Below, piece by piece: positions 1 through 8,100 of a stretch of DNA of 9,807 nucleotides. The notes under the pieces are model-generated. The model made no database searches and was not told where the DNA came from. It was given only the letters and a program-made list of their open reading frames with translations. The stretch's first letter is position 1, and each line of letters begins with the position of its first letter. This DNA comes from an uncultured Bacteroidia bacterium (GTDB lineage Bacteria; Bacteroidota; Bacteroidia; Bacteroidales; UBA932): positions 1-9,807 of the forward strand of contig CADBPH010000023.1 of assembly GCA_902796455.1 (NCBI GenBank). Direction: 5' to 3'. Both the position numbers and the translations under genes were made by a program.

Positions 1-189
1 ATAGCCGGGGTCGTCAATCCCCAGGTAATAGAGCCAGGTGGAATCCTGGCGCCACTTGTAGCAATTGTCTTTGTACTGGGCAGGCGCCTCTGCATTTCCG
101 ATCAAGATAATGATGCCGCTCTGGCCCTGGTCGGACATCTTCTGAAGAAGCGTCTGACGGCGGTTGATGTATACTTTCTTGTCGAACAT
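1..189 (-). CDS. pepP: Aminopeptidase P family (Xaa-Pro aminopeptidase), N-terminal part only
   Basis: Reading leftward from an ATG at 189, an open frame of 63 codons reaches the window edge without a stop, so only the N-terminus is present. The translation begins MFDKKVYINRRQTLLQKM and contains GIIILIGNAEAPAQYKDN and WLYYLGIDDPGY. This resembles the AMP_N (creatinase-like) domain that precedes the M24 'pita-bread' metallopeptidase domain of aminopeptidase P, which removes an N-terminal residue next to proline. The metal-binding catalytic domain lies outside the window, so activity cannot be judged. The start is 4 nt past the nhaA stop, so it is probably the third gene of the ahcY-nhaA operon and translationally coupled. 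No Shine-Dalgarno sequence is visible. The family call is fairly firm; the gene symbol is by analogy with E. coli. Confidence 0.8.
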   Translation of the reverse strand, partial: MFDKKVYINRRQTLLQKMSDQGQSGIIILIGNAEAPAQYKDNCYKWRQDSTWLYYLGIDDPGY

Positions 190-193
190 GATA

Positions 194-1603
194 TTATGGG
201 TTTTTCTTTTCCAACTTGTTGACCAGCGAAATCAGGACACTGCCGAGAATGCCGGCGCAAAGCGAGCCCATCAGGACGGCTACTTTGCCCATGTCCCGCA
301 GGCGGGTCACCACCTCAGGGGCCTGGTCTCCGAAGGAGAGCGTGTCCACGAAGATGGACATGGTGAAGCCGATACCGCCGAGACAGGCCACGGCGAAGAG
401 CATCTTCCAGGAAGCCTTGTCAGGCATGGCGCCCAGGCGGGTCTTGACCGCCAGGAAGCTGGCGAGGGTGATGCCGATCGGTTTCCCGAGCAACAGTCCC
501 AGGAAAACACCCATGCTGACGCTGCCGATGCCGGGCGTGAACTGCAGGACATTGAAATAGGACGGGTCGGGAATCTCGACACCGGCATTGGCCAGGGCGA
601 AAACCGGCATGATCAGGAAATTCACCCAGGGAGAGAGGGTGTGCTCCAGCCGGTAGCTCAGCCCGATGCAGTTCTTGGACGTCTTGCTGAGCTGGCGCAG
701 GCAATGCCGCTGCGGACCGTTCGGGAAGCCGCATGCTTCCTCAATCTCGTCATACTCAGCAATTTTATGACGGTAATAATCCCGCTTGTGGTAATAGTAT
801 TCCTTGGTATACCGGGGGGTCATCGGAACCAGGAACGCCATGACGACGCCGGACATGGTCGCATGGATCCCCGAATAGTAGAAGAGCACCCAGACCGCGA
901 TGGCGGGCAGGAAATAGAACCAGGGGCGCTTCTCTCCCAGCCGGTTCATCAGCAGAATCAGCAGAATCAGGACCACGGCGATGCCCAGCAGCAGGAAGTT
1001 GATCTGGCCGCCATAGAACAGGGCCACCACCAGGATGGCGATCAGGTCATCGGCGATAGCGAGGGCCGTCAGGAAGACTTTCAGCGAAACCGGGACTTTG
1101 TCCCCCAGAATGGACAGGATGCCGACGGCAAAGGCGATATCCGTCGCTGTCGGGATCCCCCATCCGCTGGAGGCTGCCGTACCATGGTTGACCAGGGTGT
1201 AGATCAAGGCCGGGGCAATGACGCCGCCGAATGCCGCAATGATCGGCATGATTGCTTTCTTGGGGCTGCTCAATTCCCCGAAAACTGCTTCCCGCTTGAT
1301 TTCCAGGCCGACCGTGAAGAAGAAAACCACCATCAGGATGTCGTTGATGAATTTCTCCACCGACATTTGCGCCGGGAAAGTGAAGCCGCCGCCGTCGGGC
1401 GAACCGACCGTAATCGCGAGGCTGGTATGCAGGATATTATGATAAATGTGCTTGGTAAACGGGAGGTTGGCCAGCAGCATGGCGATTACCACGCAGGCAA
1501 GCAGGATCACTCCCTGGGCCCAGGGCTGTTTGCTGAATTTCTTGTTCCTGAGCTCGAAATTAATGACACTTTTATTCCAAGTGTAAATCGGAATCAGCGG
1601 CAT
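194..1603 (-). CDS. nhaA: Na+/H+ antiporter NhaA
   Basis: A 469-residue inner-membrane protein that by family exchanges internal Na+ (or Li+) for external H+, for pH and salt homeostasis. It has many hydrophobic segments and the NhaA signature sites: VGLEIKRE near 98-105, the TDIAFAVG stretch at 154-161 (T132/D133 in E. coli), the ion-binding aspartate pair in LAIADDLIAI (D185-D186, equivalent to D163/D164), and LLGKPIGI with K374 (equivalent to K300). It is about 80 residues longer than E. coli NhaA. Most of the excess is a 20-30 residue N-terminal extension and a charged, tyrosine-rich loop at about 262-320, probably cytoplasmic; similar loops occur in Bacteroidota NhaA proteins. The start is supported by GGAGA (1611-1615) 7 nt upstream, inside the last codons of ahcY. 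Spacing is 3 nt from ahcY and 4 nt to the aminopeptidase gene. Confidence 0.96.
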   Translation of the reverse strand: MPLIPIYTWNKSVINFELRNKKFSKQPWAQGVILLACVVIAMLLANLPFTKHIYHNILHTSLAITVGSPDGGGFTFPAQMSVEKFINDILMVVFFFTVGLEIKREAVFGELSSPKKAIMPIIAAFGGVIAPALIYTLVNHGTAASSGWGIPTATDIAFAVGILSILGDKVPVSLKVFLTALAIADDLIAILVVALFYGGQINFLLLGIAVVLILLILLMNRLGEKRPWFYFLPAIAVWVLFYYSGIHATMSGVVMAFLVPMTPRYTKEYYYHKRDYYRHKIAEYDEIEEACGFPNGPQRHCLRQLSKTSKNCIGLSYRLEHTLSPWVNFLIMPVFALANAGVEIPDPSYFNVLQFTPGIGSVSMGVFLGLLLGKPIGITLASFLAVKTRLGAMPDKASWKMLFAVACLGGIGFTMSIFVDTLSFGDQAPEVVTRLRDMGKVAVLMGSLCAGILGSVLISLVNKLEKKNP

Positions 1604-1606
1604 GAT

Positions 1607-2860
1607 TTATTCTCCGTATAAATATCGATGTTGTTCTTCTGTCAGTGTATCAATGCCTACGCCCATGTCTGCGAGCAGGCGGAGGGCGACCTCCCGGTCG
1701 ATTTCGGCGGGAACGTCATGGAGCATCCGGCCCTTTTCCCGGGGCAGTTCGCCGGCATGTTCTACCAAGTATTTGGCGCTCAATGCCTGGATGGCAAAGG
1801 ACATGTCCATGATTTCGGCAGGATGACCGTCCCCGGCAGCCAGGTTGACCAGCCGGCCTTCCGCCAGGACATACAGGGTGTGCCCGTTCTCCAGGGTATA
1901 TGCCTGGATGTTCTTGCGCGCCACTCCCTGGGAAACCGCCATTTTCTTCAGCGCCGCAACGTCCACCTCGACATCGAAGTGTCCGGCATTGCAGAGGATG
2001 GCACCGTCCTTCATTTTCAGGAAATCATCGGAGGAAATTACTCCCTTGCAACCGGTTACGGTAACAAACACGTCACCGGTCCCGGCAGCCACGGACATCG
2101 GCATGACCTTGAAACCATCCATCACGGCCTCCAGCGCCTTGACCGGATCCACCTCTGTCACGGTTACCCGTGCCCCGAGCCCCTTGGCCCGCATGGCGAC
2201 TCCCTTGCCGCACCAGCCATAGCCGGCGACAACCACTTCCTTGCCGGCGACAATCAGGTTGGTTGTCCGGTTGATGCCGTCCCAGACAGACTGCCCGGTT
2301 CCATACCGGTTGTCGAAGAAATGCTTGCAGGAGGCATTGTTGACCAGCATCATCGGGAATCCCAGTTTTCCGGCCCGGTCCAGAGCCTGCAGCCGCAGGA
2401 TGCCGGTTGTCGTCTCTTCGCAGCCCCCGATCACCTGAGGCACCAGGTGGGGAAAATGGTTATGGATCATGTTGACAAGGTCGCCCCCGTCGTCGATAAT
2501 CAGGTCGGGGCCGATCTCGATGACCTTGCGGATTCCCCGCTCGTATTCTTCAGGAAGGGCGCCATGGAGGGCGAACACATTCATCCCCTCATGGACAAGG
2601 GCGGCGGCGATATCGTCCTGGGTCGACAACGGATTACTTCCGGTGACGAACATCTGGGCCCCGCCGGCGGCCAGCACTTCGCACAAATACGCCGTTTTCG
2701 CTTCCAAATGGACAGAAAGGGCGACTTTCTTGCCGGCAAAAGGCTTCGTTCTCGAAAATTCTTCCTTGAGGATGGACAATAAAGGCATATGGTGCCTGAC
2801 CCAATCGATTTTCAGCGCACCGCTTTCCCAAATCCGGGGATCACGTATCTCACTTGCCAT
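1607..2860 (-). CDS. ahcY: S-adenosylhomocysteinase, short archaeal/Thermotoga type
   Basis: This enzyme reversibly splits S-adenosylhomocysteine into adenosine and homocysteine, clearing the inhibitory by-product of SAM-dependent methylation. From the ATG at 2860 it has 417 residues. Visible sites: SVHLEAKT (H51), DDGGDL (123-128), GGCEETTTG (145-153), K179 and D183 (human K186/D190), the Rossmann NAD loop GYGWCGKG (213-220), GHFD (H294) and GHP (H346). YGTGQSVWDG (186-195) and the blunt end at LTEEQHRYLYGE are typical of the short form. It lacks both the internal insert of many bacterial enzymes and the C-terminal KPxHYRY-like tail that reaches a neighbouring subunit's NAD. The frame stays open to 2935, but that start would lie upstream of the promoter -7 element (2881-2888), so 2860 is preferred. 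Short-form relatives in methanogens can prefer S-inosylhomocysteine, so the substrate is not fully certain. It leads the operon with nhaA. Confidence 0.95.
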   Translation of the reverse strand: MASEIRDPRIWESGALKIDWVRHHMPLLSILKEEFSRTKPFAGKKVALSVHLEAKTAYLCEVLAAGGAQMFVTGSNPLSTQDDIAAALVHEGMNVFALHGALPEEYERGIRKVIEIGPDLIIDDGGDLVNMIHNHFPHLVPQVIGGCEETTTGILRLQALDRAGKLGFPMMLVNNASCKHFFDNRYGTGQSVWDGINRTTNLIVAGKEVVVAGYGWCGKGVAMRAKGLGARVTVTEVDPVKALEAVMDGFKVMPMSVAAGTGDVFVTVTGCKGVISSDDFLKMKDGAILCNAGHFDVEVDVAALKKMAVSQGVARKNIQAYTLENGHTLYVLAEGRLVNLAAGDGHPAEIMDMSFAIQALSAKYLVEHAGELPREKGRMLHDVPAEIDREVALRLLADMGVGIDTLTEEQHRYLYGE

Positions 2861-2877
2861 GGTTTTCTGCTTTGAGC

Positions 2878-2908
2878 TTGCAAAGATAGCCAAAACTCTG
2901 TAATTTTG
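2878..2908 (+). promoter_or_regulatory. Promoter for fabG (TTG-N20-TAATTTTG)
   Basis: TTG at 2878-2880, a 20-nt spacer and TAATTTTG at 2901-2908 match the sigma-ABfr-type Bacteroidota promoter (TTG, 19-21 nt, TAnnTTTG). Transcription would start near 2914, leaving a leader of about 45 nt before the fabG ATG at 2961. The leader is AT-rich near the start codon (TTGTTTAAATTAATCTTTT), with no Shine-Dalgarno sequence, as is common in this phylum. It overlaps the divergent ahcY -7 element. Confidence 0.6.
2881..2888 (-). promoter_or_regulatory. Promoter -7 element for the ahcY-nhaA-pepP operon
   Basis: On the minus strand this reads TATCTTTG followed by CA, an exact match to the Bacteroidota -7 consensus TAnnTTTG. 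It lies 20 nt before the chosen ahcY ATG, giving a leader of roughly 15 nt. The -33 region 19-21 nt further upstream (about 2908-2912) has no clear TTG, so this half is weak. The element sits entirely within the spacer of the divergent fabG promoter. Confidence 0.55.
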
Positions 2909-2960
2909 TAGACAGACCTGCGGCTTGATCCGCATGTCGAATTGTTTAAATTAATCTTTT

Positions 2961-3707
2961 ATGGGACTTTTAGAAGGAAAGGTTGCCCTGATTACCGGCG
3001 CAGCCAGAGGAATCGGAAAAGCCATCGCCGTCAAATTCGCAAAAGAAGGAGCGGACATCGCATTCACCGATTTGGTAATCAATGAGGCGGCTCAGGAAAC
3101 CGTCGCTGAAATCGAAGCACTCGGCCGCAAGGTCAAGGCATATGCCTCCAACGCTGCCAATTTTGAAGAAACGCATACCGTTGTCGAACAAATCCTTGCC
3201 GATTTCGGGAAAGTGGACATCCTCGTCAACAATGCCGGAATCACCAAGGACGGCCTGATGCTCCGGATGACGGAGGCCCAGTGGGATGCAGTCATCGCGG
3301 TCAACCTCAAATCCGCATTCAACTTCATCCACGCCATCACTCCCGCAATGATGCGGAACAAAGGGGGCGCCATCATTAACATGAGCTCGGTTGTCGGCGT
3401 TCACGGCAATGCCGCCCAGTGCAACTATGCCGCTTCGAAAGCCGGCTTGATTGCCCTCGCCAAGAGCATCAGCCAGGAAATGGGGCGCAAGGGAATCCGC
3501 GCCAACGCCATCGCACCCGGATTCATCGATACGCCGATGACCCAGGCACTTCCCGAAGAGATCCGCAAAGAATGGATCGAAAAGATCCCGCTGCGCCGCG
3601 GCGGCACCGTCGAGGATATCGCCAATGTAGCCACGTTCCTCGCCAGCGATTTGTCTTCGTATGTTTCCGGCCAGGTGATCCAGGTCGACGGCGGCATGAA
3701 CATGTAG
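2961..3707 (+). CDS. fabG: 3-oxoacyl-[acyl-carrier-protein] reductase FabG (SDR family)
   Basis: A classical short-chain dehydrogenase of 248 residues, the usual FabG length. By family it reduces 3-oxoacyl-ACP to 3-hydroxyacyl-ACP with NADPH in cytosolic type II fatty-acid synthesis. It shows the cofactor loop TGAARGIG (12-19), NNAG (90-93), N115 in VNLKS, and the catalytic triad S143, Y156, K160 (YAASK). PGFIDTPMT (186-194) and the C-terminal SGQVIQVDGGMNM are FabG-like. The ATG at 2961 gives the standard N-terminus MGLLEGKVALITG. It stands alone, with no other fatty-acid synthesis genes nearby, and converges on the metallophosphoesterase gene with 13 nt between stop codons. Other SDR substrates such as acetoacetyl-CoA cannot be excluded, but length and motifs make FabG the best call. 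Confidence 0.92.
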   Translation: MGLLEGKVALITGAARGIGKAIAVKFAKEGADIAFTDLVINEAAQETVAEIEALGRKVKAYASNAANFEETHTVVEQILADFGKVDILVNNAGITKDGLMLRMTEAQWDAVIAVNLKSAFNFIHAITPAMMRNKGGAIINMSSVVGVHGNAAQCNYAASKAGLIALAKSISQEMGRKGIRANAIAPGFIDTPMTQALPEEIRKEWIEKIPLRRGGTVEDIANVATFLASDLSSYVSGQVIQVDGGMNM

Positions 3708-3720
3708 TCCTGCCGGACGG

Positions 3721-5115
3721 CTATTCGGCTATGACCTCCCGGTGGATATAGTCATAGCAAAGGACGTCCTTTTTCACCAGGAACCGATTGATCGGCAACC
3801 CGATCCGGACGATCTTGAAGAGTCCGGACTGGGTGTCGATTGCATAGTAATTGGCGCAGTACCGCGTAACCAGACCGGGATCGCGGTCTGTGATGGCGTT
3901 GCCCCGGAGATTCCCGGCCTGGTCGACTGCAACGCAAAGAAGACCAGGATATTTGGTCGGGTAATAGAGCATGTCGCTATGGAAATGCCCGCAAAGCCAG
4001 GCAATGAATTTCCCTCCCTTCTCCTGCCAAGCCTGCAGGATGTCGCCGAAAGGATTGGTTTCCGATTTCCGATAGCCGTAGGACGCTGACGCATCCGGTA
4101 TCCGCTGCCGCAGCGCGAACCGGGCGCCGGAATCGGTGGCCAGCAGGTGTGTCGTATGGAATTTCGACATCGTGCCGGTCATGGGACTGACCACTACGCC
4201 GCCGTCCGCTTTGGTGTTGTAACGGAATTTATGGACGGACTCGTCCCACTCTTCATTGAGACCGTTGAAATCATCCAGCGGATAATGGCTGGCAGCCAGC
4301 ACGGAATACCCGTAAACGGGGCTGGAGGGATCCAGTGTTTCGGCCAGCTTTGCAGCAAACCACCGCTCCTGCTCATCTGTCTTGTAACGGTATTTCTCGT
4401 TGAAATGCATGCAGTCCAGCCCGAAGAGCCGGATTTTTGCCTCCGGGAAGTCTTTCAGCCAGAAGCAGGATTTGAAATAGGGGCTGGACGGATTGTCATA
4501 CCCTTCCGGCATGGTGCAGCCAAGCCCTTTGATGTAATCGGCAAAATACGTATCGAAATCCCATTCCTTCCCTTTGAAATCCCAGTCCGCAGAGCCTTCT
4601 TTATGGCCCTTGGCATCGGAACCGTCGGCTCCGTCATGGTTGCCCATCACGAACAGGGATTTTTCGGCCAGTCCCGAAGACCGCCACCAGGCAGCCCCGT
4701 GCGGGAATTTCGGGGTCGGATCGGCAAAATACAGTGCCGCATCTCCGGTGTTCAATACGGCATCCATATACGATCCGTACGTGGATATCGCCGAAAGAAG
4801 CTGCCGGGCTGCAATGTCGTCTCCATGGATGTCGGAGAAATGCAACAGCCCCAGGGAAGCAACTTTCGGATTGCCGTTGATGTATTTCGCCTGCCGGATC
4901 CTGAGCAGAAGAGGGTCATCGCTGGGAAGGGACGACGGCTCAGCTGCACCCCGGGAAGAAGCGAGTACCGGAGAAGCCCCGTCTTCAAGGTCTTCCGGGC
5001 GCGGTGTCTCCTTTGTCCCGGCCTCCGCCGGTAAAGGAGAAAGGATATTGGCGGCTGTCATACCTGCGCCGACAGCGAGGCTCTTCTTGAGAAAGGATCT
5101 TCTTGAGTAGGACAT
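3721..5115 (-). CDS. Tat-exported calcineurin-like metallophosphoesterase
   Basis: From the ATG at 5115 this is a 464-residue protein. It opens with a textbook twin-arginine signal, SRRSFLK at residues 4-10, a hydrophobic stretch, then a likely signal peptidase I site at AEA-G (30-33). An acidic, Pro/Ser-rich linker follows to about residue 75. The phosphoesterase core has all metal ligand blocks in order: SDIHGD (D95, H97), TGD (D125), GNHDG (N159, H160), SHYP (H277) and GHFH (H377, H379). It should be a dinuclear metal phosphomono- or diesterase, folded in the cytoplasm and exported to the periplasm or beyond. The exact substrate is not readable; the long insert between GNHD and H277 (about 162-276) gives no hint. 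The frame is open to 5247, but that start would displace the Tat signal. It follows the multidomain lipoprotein gene by 14 nt, so the two are probably co-transcribed. Confidence 0.9.
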   Translation of the reverse strand: MSYSRRSFLKKSLAVGAGMTAANILSPLPAEAGTKETPRPEDLEDGASPVLASSRGAAEPSSLPSDDPLLLRIRQAKYINGNPKVASLGLLHFSDIHGDDIAARQLLSAISTYGSYMDAVLNTGDAALYFADPTPKFPHGAAWWRSSGLAEKSLFVMGNHDGADGSDAKGHKEGSADWDFKGKEWDFDTYFADYIKGLGCTMPEGYDNPSSPYFKSCFWLKDFPEAKIRLFGLDCMHFNEKYRYKTDEQERWFAAKLAETLDPSSPVYGYSVLAASHYPLDDFNGLNEEWDESVHKFRYNTKADGGVVVSPMTGTMSKFHTTHLLATDSGARFALRQRIPDASASYGYRKSETNPFGDILQAWQEKGGKFIAWLCGHFHSDMLYYPTKYPGLLCVAVDQAGNLRGNAITDRDPGLVTRYCANYYAIDTQSGLFKIVRIGLPINRFLVKKDVLCYDYIHREVIAE

Positions 5116-5129
5116 GGTTGCGTATTCTT

Positions 5130-8100
5130 TTATTTCAGGACCGGAAGATTTTCGGAGAAATCCCAGACTGCATCGCTCCAGCCGAGCGATTTCGCGACGG
5201 AGGATACGGTTTCCCCGGGTGCGACGGCTTTCCCGTTGTAGGGGCAATGGTAGACATCCGTCGAAGGCTTCACGAGTGGTGTCGAAGGCGTCACATTCTC
5301 ATTGTCCAGCAATATGTTATAGCTCTCGTTCGCATACACGTGGAAGATCATGTCGGGCCGGCGGCGGCAGTTGAGGAGGTTGTTCCGATAGACCGTGAAT
5401 CCGACCACTGCGCCGCTGCTGTAATGGCTGGACGGCTTCTCTCCCGACCCGGAAGTCCGGATGGCCCCATTCCAGGCGATGCAGTCCTGCACCGTAATGT
5501 CCATAATCGTATCAAAAGACCCGGTTGAGTTGGGATTGATCCGATTGGACGCCCGGCCGACAATCCCGCCATGGTTGTAGCCTCCGGTCAAGTCCATCGT
5601 ACTATAGCAACGGGAAACCGTGCTGGAGGAAACCAAATCGCCGACGATACCTCCCATATAAAGGCATTTTCCGGTAATGGCTCCCGTCGAATAGCAGTCG
5701 GATATATTGACCGGACATCCGGTATAGCAACCGCCGACCAAGCCACCCAACATGCTGGAATACACGCCCTTGATCTGAACATCCGCATGGCAGCGGGAAA
5801 TGGTCGCGCCGGAGACGGCGATCTTGCCGACCAGACCGCCCAGAAAATGGGTGCCGCTGCTCGCCGCACTCTGGATCGTTCCCTGGAAGGAACTGTTCTG
5901 CAGGGTCAGTTTCCCGGAATTGGCAAACAATCCTCCCGTCGGGGTCGATGTCGTAGAAGTCATGTTGACCGTGCAGTTCCGCGCATGGACACCGGAAACC
6001 ACAGCGGGGCAGGTCCCCAGGCCATTCCCGCCCCAGACGGCAAGGAGGGCGCAGGATTCCGTATTGGAAACGGAACAATCCTGGAGGGTCAGGTTCTTGA
6101 CCCCGCCGTACAGCATGCCGAATAGGGATGCAAACGGCTGGTTGCTGCAAGTCAGGTTTTTCAAGGTATGCCCGTCCCCGTCGAACTGGAGTCCCAACGT
6201 ATTGTCCGTCGGGACAACAGGCGTCCAATTCGCCACGGATGACATGTCGATATCGGCCGTCATCTTGAAATGACGGATTTGACCTTCAACCAGTACCGAA
6301 GCCATTCCCTGCATGTCGGCCGCCGTGCCGACAAGGTAAGGATCGGCTTCCGTCCCGGAGCCTTTGAACGCATAGGCGTCTCCGCCTCCGGAGGACCCGC
6401 CTTCTCCCTTCATGTCTGTAACCTCATACGGATTCTCGATGGCATAGCGGGCGGCTTTCCGGCAAACCGGAGCCGTCGCGTCGGTCACCGGAGAGCAATA
6501 ATTGCCAACGGAATAATCTGATTTTGTATATCGGTAGGAATTGTTCTCCAGCCCGATCTTGAAAATCGGCTCGATGAGTTTTCCGTACACCGTACATGCC
6601 GCCGTATAACGGGCCGTTCCAAAATCCATGTGATACCCGTCCCGCGTCAGGTTCAACGGCGTATCCAGCCCGGATGTCCGGAGATTCTGGAGGGCGCAGC
6701 CGGTGGAAATCACATCCTTGATGTTGGTTTCCGCCACGACTTTCTTGGCCTGGTCCGTAATGACTTTCCACATCCCGGCCTGGTCGCTCCACGTAATATA
6801 GGGTTTCGAGCGGGACGCGATCTTGCTCATGTCATAGTAGGCCTGGGAAAGGATATAATAGAAATCGGGCGGGGTCTTCTGGGTATCGGCAAGTTTCTTC
6901 AAGAGTTCGACGACGGCCGTCTTTTCCTCCGGGGTCCACGACCAGGCAGCATAGTTCCCGGTGTGTTCCTGGACGGTGATGATGTCCCAACGTCCGCCTG
7001 AAACTACTTGGGCAATCGTTACTTGAGAGCCATGCTTCGTCCAGGAGGAGGCCCCTTTCTCCGCTTTGTACAACGTGTAATCCGCCAAGGACCAGTCGTT
7101 GTACAACGGGATTGTGCGGCCGCCATGGTATACATGGGCCATCGTGATGTCTTTGATGCCGGCAGCGGCGACGATCCCCGGCAAATGCTCCACCGCGTCT
7201 TTGGTGAAACTGTTCCCGATGAACAGAATCCGGGTGGAAGCATCCGCAAGTTTCACCGCCCCTTCTACCGGTACCGGATCCGCCTCCGGTACCAGACGGA
7301 CATCGATATAACGCGGGCAATGATCCGTGAGAGAGATGGTGAAGGCGGCCGTTATGATCTTGTGAGTCAAGACTTCCGCCTGCTTGCCACAATTGAATTC
7401 AAAAATATGATCGATGGCCGTGGCACAGTCGTTATTCGCCTGGGGCGTCCAGGCAAAACCGGCGGTCTCCGAACAGGTGTGGTGGCCCTTGAAGCTGTCG
7501 CGGTAAACCTTAGCGGAGAGGCCGCAGTCCTGATAGTCCCGGCTGGTGAAAACCCGCATCGCATCGCTGTCCAGCTTGCAGTTCATGTCTCCCATGACGA
7601 AAACCGGGCAATCGTATTCGATGAGCAGGTCCTCCACCTCGTTTGAAATCAGCTGCGCCTGCGCCGTCCGCGCCGCGCTGCTGCCCGCCATTTCGGAATC
7701 GCTCTTGTACCACAAATGGGTACCCACAACGATGAAATGGGCCCCGGTCGCCTTGTGTTTGAAAACCGCAGACGTATAGGATTTGCTGTTCGAGTTGTTG
7801 TACTCGCCGGGGAAGAGCAGGTAATGGACCAGCACGGGTTCCACGGTGCTCTTGTTGTAGTACAAAGGCGTGGCATTCCGGACGCCGGGCGATCCGTCGG
7901 GGATCGCAAGGGCGTATTTATCCGTGATCTGCGGCTCCATCACCTCCTGCATGGGCGCGGAATATTCCTGCCATGCAAATACATCCGGCATCAGCGCCTT
8001 GACCATCGCTGCATACTGCTTGCTCCGGAAAGCATTCCGGGGATCGCCCCCGAGCGCCGCCCAGGCAGCGGGAATTTCATCTTTGTTATAGGACCAGATA

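Noticed and set aside
164..1621. A 485-codon plus-strand open frame opposite nhaA
   Set aside because: It is antisense to a clear NhaA gene. Its translation is rich in Gln, Asp, His and Arg with no recognisable domain, as expected from a mirrored GC-biased gene.
1628..2782. A 384-codon plus-strand open frame opposite ahcY
   Set aside because: It is a shadow of a strongly conserved gene on the other strand and has no family resemblance.
2861..2935. Upstream extension of ahcY to an ATG at 2935
   Set aside because: The added 25 residues would be encoded upstream of the predicted promoter and do not resemble the SAHH N-terminus.
3705..3723. Possible bidirectional terminator between fabG and the metallophosphoesterase
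   Set aside because: Only 13 nt separate the stop codons. The best hairpin has a 3-4 bp stem and there is no T-tract on either strand.
4147..5034. A 295-codon plus-strand open frame opposite the metallophosphoesterase
   Set aside because: It lies antisense to an intact enzyme with all catalytic motifs and shows no domain of its own.
5116..5247. Upstream extension of the metallophosphoesterase to an ATG at 5247
   Set aside because: It overlaps the end of the lipoprotein gene and would bury the perfect Tat signal 44 residues in.
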